64,000 bases of DNA, taken from NCBI RefSeq assembly GCF_030709675.1, contig NZ_JAUZQD010000007.1, positions 310,001-374,000 on the forward strand. Reading direction: 5' to 3'. A program made the translations under genes and the position numbers. The notes beneath the pieces are model-generated. The model did not search any database and was not told where the DNA came from. It saw only the letters and a list, made by a program, of their open reading frames with translations. Origin of the DNA: Symbioplanes lichenis. GTDB lineage: Bacteria > Actinomycetota > Actinomycetes > Mycobacteriales > Micromonosporaceae. Below are positions 59,017 through 64,000 of the stretch, one piece after another. Positions within the stretch are counted from its first letter, which is position 1; each line of letters starts with the position of its first letter.

Positions 59017-59445
59017 TCAGGTCAGGAGCGTGACCGAGTAGTCCAGCGTGGTGCCGCTCGCGGTGTAGGTCGCGGTCTGGCCGTTCGCGCAGTAGGACAC
59101 GAAGACGTTGCCGGCCACGTCGTCGCCCGCGGTGGCGTGGACGAGGGGCCGGACGTCGAGACCCTCGGCCAGCGGCGTCGAGGTCAGGTCGATGATGCGC
59201 CACTGGTTGATCGGGTAGGTGTCGGTCGCCGCGGAGAGCTGGCCGTCGCGGGTGGTGATCTGGAAGTTGAGGACGAAGCCGGCGTTGTTGACGACGGCCA
59301 CCTTCTGCACGCACGGGGTCGCCAGCGTGGTGGGCGGCTCGGCGGCGGCAGCGGGCTGGGCGGTCGCCGCGAGCAGCCCGGCCAGCCCGGCGGCGGCCAG
59401 CGAAGCGGTCACGGCGGCCCGGATCCTGGGTGTCCGTACGGTCAT
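59017..59445 (-). CDS. Small secreted protein of unknown function
   Basis: The 142-residue protein has a clear signal peptide (RIRAAVTASLAAAGLAGLLAATAQPAAAA). The mature part of about 105 residues is beta-rich with two Cys (PCVQKVAV near its start and SYCANG near the end), a likely disulfide. The segment NNAGFVLNFQITTRDG and repeated Asp/Thr recall small beta-sandwich proteins. GGAGGGA precedes ATG 59445. It points against the surrounding nuo genes. Confidence 0.7.
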   Translation of the reverse strand: MTVRTPRIRAAVTASLAAAGLAGLLAATAQPAAAAEPPTTLATPCVQKVAVVNNAGFVLNFQITTRDGQLSAATDTYPINQWRIIDLTSTPLAEGLDVRPLVHATAGDDVAGNVFVSYCANGQTATYTASGTTLDYSVTLLT

Positions 59446-59526
59446 GAGGAGTCCCTCCAATGTGGTTCGGGGTCGTTGTCGGGGCTCCCTGTTTCCGGAC
59501 ACCACCCCCCTAAACTGACGATCATC

Positions 59527-59544
59527 GTTATTTACCGAAATAAC
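59527..59544. promoter_or_regulatory. AT-rich inverted repeat in the promoter of the secreted-protein gene
   Basis: GTTATTT-ACCG-AAATAAC is a perfect 7-bp inverted repeat within an AT-rich island (about 59515-59580) in otherwise GC-rich DNA. The position, 82-99 bp upstream of the secreted-protein start, fits an operator or promoter. The rest of 59446-59767 holds no gene I can support. Confidence 0.55.
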
Positions 59545-59767
59545 TGTGAAGCCCTCGAACAATTAAAATTCCGCACAAAGCTCTGGGAGCGCGCCGACCC
59601 CTTACCGCCCGCCCCGTGCCCGCTTCCGGCCCCCGCCCCTGTCTCTTCGCCCCGCTTCGTGTTCGAGCTTCTTCCCGCGCGGCACTCGTGCTCCGGGAGC
59701 GCCGTACGGCAGGATGTTCCGGGGGTGTTCTTACCTGTGGACCGGCGACCGGGCAGGATAAGCGCTT

Positions 59768-60391
59768 ATGAGTGAGCATCCGGGTCGGCGCACGCCCGGC
59801 AAGGGGCTGGTGGACGGGCTCGCCGTCACGCTCAAGACGATGACCCGCCGGTCGGGGACGCAGCAGTACCCCGACGTGGAGCCCGATCTTCCGCCCCGGT
59901 CGCGAGGCGTGATCGCCCTCCTCGAGGAGAACTGCACCGTCTGCATGCTCTGCGCACGCGAGTGCCCGGACTGGTGCATCTACATCGACTCGCACAAGGA
60001 GGAGGTCGTCGTCCCCGGCGCGGCCCGGGCCCGGCAGCGCAACGTGCTGGACCGGTTCGACATCGACTTCTCGCTGTGCATGTACTGCGGGATCTGCATC
60101 GAGGTCTGCCCCTTCGACGCCCTGCACTGGACCCCCGAGTTCGAGTACGCCGAGACCGACGTCCTCGACCTCCTCCACGACAAGAACCGCCTCGGCGACT
60201 GGATGCAGACCGTCCCGCCGCCGCCGGCCCACGACGTCCTGGGCGAGCCCTCCAAGGAGGAGACGACCGCCGCCCGCAAGGCCGCCGGCCCCGGCGCCGC
60301 CACCCCGGCCAAGGTCGCCCGTCCCGCCGCCCGCCCGGCCGCCGCCCCGAAAGCCCCGGCTGAGGAGCCGGGCGAGGGGGCCGAGCGGTGA
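59768..60391 (+). CDS. nuoI: NADH-quinone oxidoreductase subunit I
   Basis: The 207-residue protein has two [4Fe-4S] motifs: Cys56, 59, 62, 66 (CTVCMLCARECP) and Cys104, 107, 110, 114 (CMYCGICIEVCP), for clusters N6a and N6b. A Lys/Ala/Pro-rich tail of about 60 residues is added. A perfect palindrome ATAAGCGCTTAT overlaps the ATG. It starts a tight string nuoI-J-K-L-M. Confidence 0.95.
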   Translation: MSEHPGRRTPGKGLVDGLAVTLKTMTRRSGTQQYPDVEPDLPPRSRGVIALLEENCTVCMLCARECPDWCIYIDSHKEEVVVPGAARARQRNVLDRFDIDFSLCMYCGICIEVCPFDALHWTPEFEYAETDVLDLLHDKNRLGDWMQTVPPPPAHDVLGEPSKEETTAARKAAGPGAATPAKVARPAARPAAAPKAPAEEPGEGAER

Positions 60392-60915
60392 CGGTCGCCG
60401 ACGCGCTGCTGCTGGCGCTCGGGGCCGTCGCGGTCGGCTCGGGGGCGCTCGTCGTCACCAGCGCCCACCTGGTGCGGGCCGGCCTCTACCTGGTGGTGAG
60501 CCTCGGCGCCATGGCCGGCCTCTTCCTCGTGCTCGGCGCCGAGCTGGTCGCCTGGGTCCAGGTGCTCGTCTACGTGGGCGCCGTCGTGGTGCTGCTGCTC
60601 TTCGCGGTCATGCTGACCCGGGCGCCGATCGGGCCGTCGCGCGATCTCGACCGGCCGGCCTGGCCCGCGCTGATCATCGGCGGCGGCGTGGGGCTCGGGC
60701 TGGCGGTCCTCTTCGTGGCGGCGTTCCGGTGGACGGTCTTCGCCCTGCCCGAGCCGGGCACCGCCGAGCGGATGGGCGCGGAGATCTTCGGCTCCTGGGT
60801 GCTGCCCTTCGAGGTCCTTTCGATCCTCCTCCTCTCCGCCCTCGTCGGCGCAATCATCCTGTCCCGGCCTGACATCGGCGCAGCGGAGGAGAACAAGCAA
60901 GAGGAGGACGCCTGA
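60388..60915 (+). CDS. nuoJ: NADH-quinone oxidoreductase subunit J
   Basis: The 175-residue membrane subunit has five helices with the family segment AHLVRAGLYLVVSLGAMAGLFLVLGAELVAWVQVLVYVGAVVVLLLFAVML. Its GTG start overlaps the nuoI stop (GTGA). A C-terminal EENKQEEDA tail is acidic. Confidence 0.94.
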   Translation: MTVADALLLALGAVAVGSGALVVTSAHLVRAGLYLVVSLGAMAGLFLVLGAELVAWVQVLVYVGAVVVLLLFAVMLTRAPIGPSRDLDRPAWPALIIGGGVGLGLAVLFVAAFRWTVFALPEPGTAERMGAEIFGSWVLPFEVLSILLLSALVGAIILSRPDIGAAEENKQEEDA

Positions 60916-61250
60916 TGCACGCGGCCATCCCGTACGTCACCGCCGCCCTCCTCTTCGGCCTCGGCGTCTACGGCGTCCTCCGGCGGCGCAACGCCGTCCT
61001 CGTCCTCATGGCGGTCGAGCTCATGCTCAACGCGGTCAACCTGATCCTGGTCACCACGGACGCGACCCTCCCCGGCCATCGGGGCGGCGCCTCCGCCCTC
61101 TTCGTCATCGTCCTCGCGGCCGCCGAGGTGGGCGTCGGCCTGGCCATCGTGCTCCAGTACTACCGCCTCCGCGCCGGCGTGGTGGTCGACGACGTCACCC
61201 TGCACGAGCCCGAAAACGAAAACGAGCACGAAAACGAGAACGCCCGATGA
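60915..61250 (+). CDS. nuoK: NADH-quinone oxidoreductase subunit K
   Basis: The 111-residue subunit has three helices with the conserved Glu of VLVLMAVELMLNAVNLILV and the later AAAEVGVGLAIVLQYYR Glu. These Glu residues are part of the proton path. It overlaps nuoJ (TGATG) and nuoL (ATGA). The tail repeats EN/EH. Confidence 0.95.
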   Translation: MHAAIPYVTAALLFGLGVYGVLRRRNAVLVLMAVELMLNAVNLILVTTDATLPGHRGGASALFVIVLAAAEVGVGLAIVLQYYRLRAGVVVDDVTLHEPENENEHENENAR

Positions 61251-63109
61251 CCGCCGACGTCCTCACGCCGCTGCTCTCGGGCGTACCCCTGGTCCTGGGC
61301 TTGCTCGGTCTGCTTCTGACGAACAGAAGAACGGCCGCCACCCTCGGCATCGCCGGCGCCGCCATCGCCCTGGCGATCACTGTCCTCCTGCTGGCCCTCG
61401 TCGACGATCCGATCCGCGTCACCACCGACTGGGTAGCCTTCGGCGACTATCACGTAACCCTCGGCTACGGGCTCGGCCCCGCGGCCCTCTACGTCGCTCT
61501 CGCCGTCACGGTCGTCGCGCTCTGCGTCCAGGTCTACTCGGTCGCCTATCTGCACGACGACCAGCGCTACGCCCCGTACGCCGCCCAGGTCAGCCTGTTC
61601 ACCGGCGCCATGCTCCTCGTGGTCTCCGCCAACGACCTGATCCTGCTGCTCATCGGCTGGGAGGTCATGGGCGCCTGCTCGTACCTGCTGATCGGCCACG
61701 ACCGTCGCCTGCCCGAAGCCCCCGCCGCCGCTGTCAAGGCGTTCGTCGTCACCCGGGTCGGCGACGTCGGCTTCCTGCTCGGCATCGCGTGGCTGGGAGT
61801 GAGCCAGGGCACCTTCGAGATCGACAGGATCACCGAGGCGCCCACGGTCGCGCTGCTCCTGATCCTGGCCGGTGTCGCGGGCAAGAGCGCCCAGTTCCCC
61901 CTGCACACCTGGTTGCCCGACGCGATGGCCGGCCCGACGCCGATCTCCGCGCTCATCCACGCCGCCACGATGGTCGCGGCCGGGGTGTTCGTGGTGTTCC
62001 GGCTCTTCCCGCTGTTCGCCGGGTCGCCCGCCGCCCTGGCCGTACTCGGCGTGATGGCCGCGGTCACCCTTTTGCTCGGCGCGCTGACCGCGACCGCGCA
62101 GGACGACCTGAAACGCGTGCTGGCCTGGTCGACCGTCTCCCAGATCGGCTACATGACCGCCGCCCTGGCCGTCGGCTCGCCCGCCGCGGCGCTGTTCCAC
62201 CTGCTCAGTCACGCGGCGTTCAAGGCGCTGCTGTTCCTGGCGGCCGGCGCGGTGATCCACGCCCTGGGCACCAACTCGCTCACGCACATGGGCGGGCTGC
62301 GGCGGCACATGCCGGTGACGTTCTGGTCGTTCGTGATCGGACTCGGCGCGCTGGCGGGCGTACCCCCGCTGTCGGGTTTCTGGTCCAAGGAGAACGTCTT
62401 GGTCGCCGCCGCGCACGCGATCGAGGGCGACGGCCCGGCGCCCGTGTGGGCCGGCTGGGTGGTCTACGTCGCCGCGCTGGCCGGCGTCGCGATCACCGCC
62501 TGGTACGCGACCCGCCTCCTGCTGCGTACCTTCTTCGGCCGCTCGCGGTCCGAGCAGTGGTCGGTCGGCTTCGACGACGCCCGCTACGACGTCCCGCCGG
62601 GCCCGCCGCACGATCCGCCGCGGGCCATGCGCTGGCCGCTGATCGTGCTCGCCGTGCCCGCGCTGCTCGCCGGGTTCGCGGCGTTCCTGCCGGCCTTCCG
62701 CGCGGCGCTCGAGCTCGAGTCCCCGCACCTCAGCGTGTCGATCGTGCTGCCGCTGCTGCTCACCGCGGTGGGCATCGCGAACGCCTGGTGGCTCTGGCAC
62801 TCCGCCCCGGGCCACGATCCGGTGCGGGAGCTGGGTCGCGCGCGGCCGCTGCTCGCCGCAGGCTTCCGGATCGACCAACTGCAACACCTTCTGGTCGTAC
62901 GCCCGACGCGCGCGCTCGCCACAGCAGTGTTACGCGTCGACGAACGGGTCGTCGACGCCGCCGTCGAAGGCACCGGAACCACGGCGACCCGGCTGGGCGC
63001 CGCGCTCGCCACGGTCCACCGGACGGCGCTGCCCCGGGCGGCTGTGGCCGTGTTCGCCGGCGTGCTCGTCCTCGGCGCCGTCGCCGCGATCGTGGGAGCC
63101 GCCGCATGA
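61247..63109 (+). CDS. nuoL: NADH-quinone oxidoreductase subunit L
   Basis: The 620-residue antiporter-like subunit has the expected core: NDLILLLIGWEVMGACSYLLIGH (Glu of TM5), GKSAQFPLHTWLPDAMAGPTPISALIHAATMVAAGVFVV, LKRVLAWSTVSQIGYM and HAAFKALLFLAAGAVIHALG. The C-terminal lateral helix is followed by a last membrane helix. Start by ATGA overlap with nuoK. Confidence 0.96.
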   Translation: MTADVLTPLLSGVPLVLGLLGLLLTNRRTAATLGIAGAAIALAITVLLLALVDDPIRVTTDWVAFGDYHVTLGYGLGPAALYVALAVTVVALCVQVYSVAYLHDDQRYAPYAAQVSLFTGAMLLVVSANDLILLLIGWEVMGACSYLLIGHDRRLPEAPAAAVKAFVVTRVGDVGFLLGIAWLGVSQGTFEIDRITEAPTVALLLILAGVAGKSAQFPLHTWLPDAMAGPTPISALIHAATMVAAGVFVVFRLFPLFAGSPAALAVLGVMAAVTLLLGALTATAQDDLKRVLAWSTVSQIGYMTAALAVGSPAAALFHLLSHAAFKALLFLAAGAVIHALGTNSLTHMGGLRRHMPVTFWSFVIGLGALAGVPPLSGFWSKENVLVAAAHAIEGDGPAPVWAGWVVYVAALAGVAITAWYATRLLLRTFFGRSRSEQWSVGFDDARYDVPPGPPHDPPRAMRWPLIVLAVPALLAGFAAFLPAFRAALELESPHLSVSIVLPLLLTAVGIANAWWLWHSAPGHDPVRELGRARPLLAAGFRIDQLQHLLVVRPTRALATAVLRVDERVVDAAVEGTGTTATRLGAALATVHRTALPRAAVAVFAGVLVLGAVAAIVGAAA

Positions 63110-64000
63110 CTCTCCTCCTGCAGATCCTGCTCGTCGCGGTGGTCGCGATTCCGGTCGCCGGGGCGGCCGTGGTCGCCCTGATGCCCGCGAGCCGGGACCG
63201 GGGCGCGCGCGTCGTCGCGACCGTCTTCGCCGCGGCGGGGCTCGTGGCGGCTCTTGTCCTGGTGCTCTGGCCCTACCTGCGGGGTGTCGGCGGCGATCCG
63301 ACGCTGGGACCGTGGGCCGAGATCGACGCCGCCTGGGTGCCCGCGCTCGGTGTCGACTTCCATCTGGGTGTGGACGGCTTGTCCGCCCCGCTCGTGGTGC
63401 TGACCGCGTTGCTGACGCTGCTCTGTTGCGCGTACACGGTGTGGAAGGTGCCGGCGGGCGGCTCCGGGCGTACCCTCGCGGGTCTGCTCTTGATCTTGGA
63501 AGCCGGCATCCTCGGCACCTTCCTCGCGCTCGACCTGGTCTTGTTCTTCGTGTTCTTCGAGGTCGTGCTCCTGCCGATGTACGCCGTCATCGCCGGCTGG
63601 GGCGGCCCGGACCGCCGGCGCGCGGCGCGCAAGTTCGTGCTCTACACACTGTTCGGCTCGGTCCTGCTGCTGCTCGGCGTCTTCACCGTCGTCGTGGCGG
63701 CGGGCACGGGCGACATGCTCGCGCTGGCGGGTGGGTTCGGCCTGTCGCACACCACGCAGTACGTGGCCTTCGCGCTCTTCGCGGTCGCGTTCGCCGTCAA
63801 GGCGCCCCTCTGGCCCCTGCACTCGTGGCTGCCGGACGCGCACACCGAGGCGCCCACGGTCGGCAGTGTGATCCTCGCGGGCGTGCTGCTCAAGATGGGT
63901 ACGTACGGGCTCATCCGGGTCGGCGTCGGCGTCGCGCCGGAGGGGGCGGTGTGGGCGTCCCCGGTGCTCGGCATCCTCGCCGTGGCGGCGATCCTCGTGG
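63106..64000 (+). CDS. nuoM: NADH-quinone oxidoreductase subunit M, cut by window end
   Basis: The first 298 residues are present. The antiporter-like signature appears as FFVFFEVVLLPMYAVIAGWGGPDRRRAARKFVLYTLFGS and VKAPLWPLHSWLPDAHTEAPTVGSVILAGVLLKMGTYG. The ATG overlaps the nuoL stop (ATGA). The rest lies beyond the window. Confidence 0.95.
   Translation, partial: MTLLLQILLVAVVAIPVAGAAVVALMPASRDRGARVVATVFAAAGLVAALVLVLWPYLRGVGGDPTLGPWAEIDAAWVPALGVDFHLGVDGLSAPLVVLTALLTLLCCAYTVWKVPAGGSGRTLAGLLLILEAGILGTFLALDLVLFFVFFEVVLLPMYAVIAGWGGPDRRRAARKFVLYTLFGSVLLLLGVFTVVVAAGTGDMLALAGGFGLSHTTQYVAFALFAVAFAVKAPLWPLHSWLPDAHTEAPTVGSVILAGVLLKMGTYGLIRVGVGVAPEGAVWASPVLGILAVAAILV

Overview
The window is 64 kb of very GC-rich DNA with dense, often overlapping genes, many GTG starts and strong third-position G/C. 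The gene content (CsoR, DtxR-type iron box, DUF3107/DUF3152, WHG-domain TetR, SigE-family sigma factor, CHASE3/SpoIIE signalling genes, type I DAHP synthase with a leader peptide) points to an actinomycete. Micromonosporaceae (an Actinoplanes-like genus) is my best guess; this is inference from content and style, not a database result. No tRNA, rRNA, CRISPR array, transposase or phage gene was seen.

Layout. 1-4.9 kb: two membrane glycosyltransferases and DAHP synthase, the latter behind an aromatic-residue leader peptide and an intrinsic terminator. 5-7.7 kb: an OmpR-type two-component system. Three sets of CCTGTG-like direct repeats with an exact 11-bp period lie upstream of both glycosyltransferase genes and of the response regulator, suggesting one regulon. 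7.7-14 kb: a secreted RCC1-repeat protein, a glycosidase-like membrane protein, TPR and Smr-like small proteins, and an M28 metallopeptidase. 14-18.5 kb: a translationally coupled signalling operon (zinc-ribbon protein, 47-residue ORF, receiver-PP2C phosphatase, CHASE3 histidine kinase, CheY-like regulator, inositol-monophosphatase-like enzyme). 18.6-29.2 kb: two SDRs, a coiled-coil secreted protein, a membrane-bound spermidine-synthase homologue, a Ser/Thr kinase with an extracellular CBM2-like domain, a TrkA/TrkH potassium system, and a RecQ helicase fused to a phosphoribosyltransferase-like domain, preceded by two DnaA boxes.

29.2-34 kb: an NlpC/P60 hydrolase, a copper locus (csoR, copZ, a His/Met-rich membrane protein) and a heme oxygenase/DUF2470 pair under a DtxR-type iron box and bracketed by two minisatellites of 16-bp period. 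34-45 kb: a block resembling the mycobacterial rhlE-TB9.4-TetR-DUF3152-moeZ neighbourhood, here with two DUF3152 proteases, one carrying a histone-H1-like Lys/Ala tail. 45-50 kb: proBA, an alkyltransferase-like DNA repair protein and a TetR/epimerase pair sharing a perfect palindrome. 50.2-51.9 kb: a lower-GC HipA-like kinase/DUF3037 pair.

53.3-64 kb: complex I genes nuoB, C, H, I, J, K, L, M (M cut by the window end), with no nuoD/E/F/G between C and H, and interrupted by a DUF2252 kinase-like gene, a sigma/anti-sigma pair and a secreted protein. A 171-bp near-complete palindrome ends 9 bp before nuoC.
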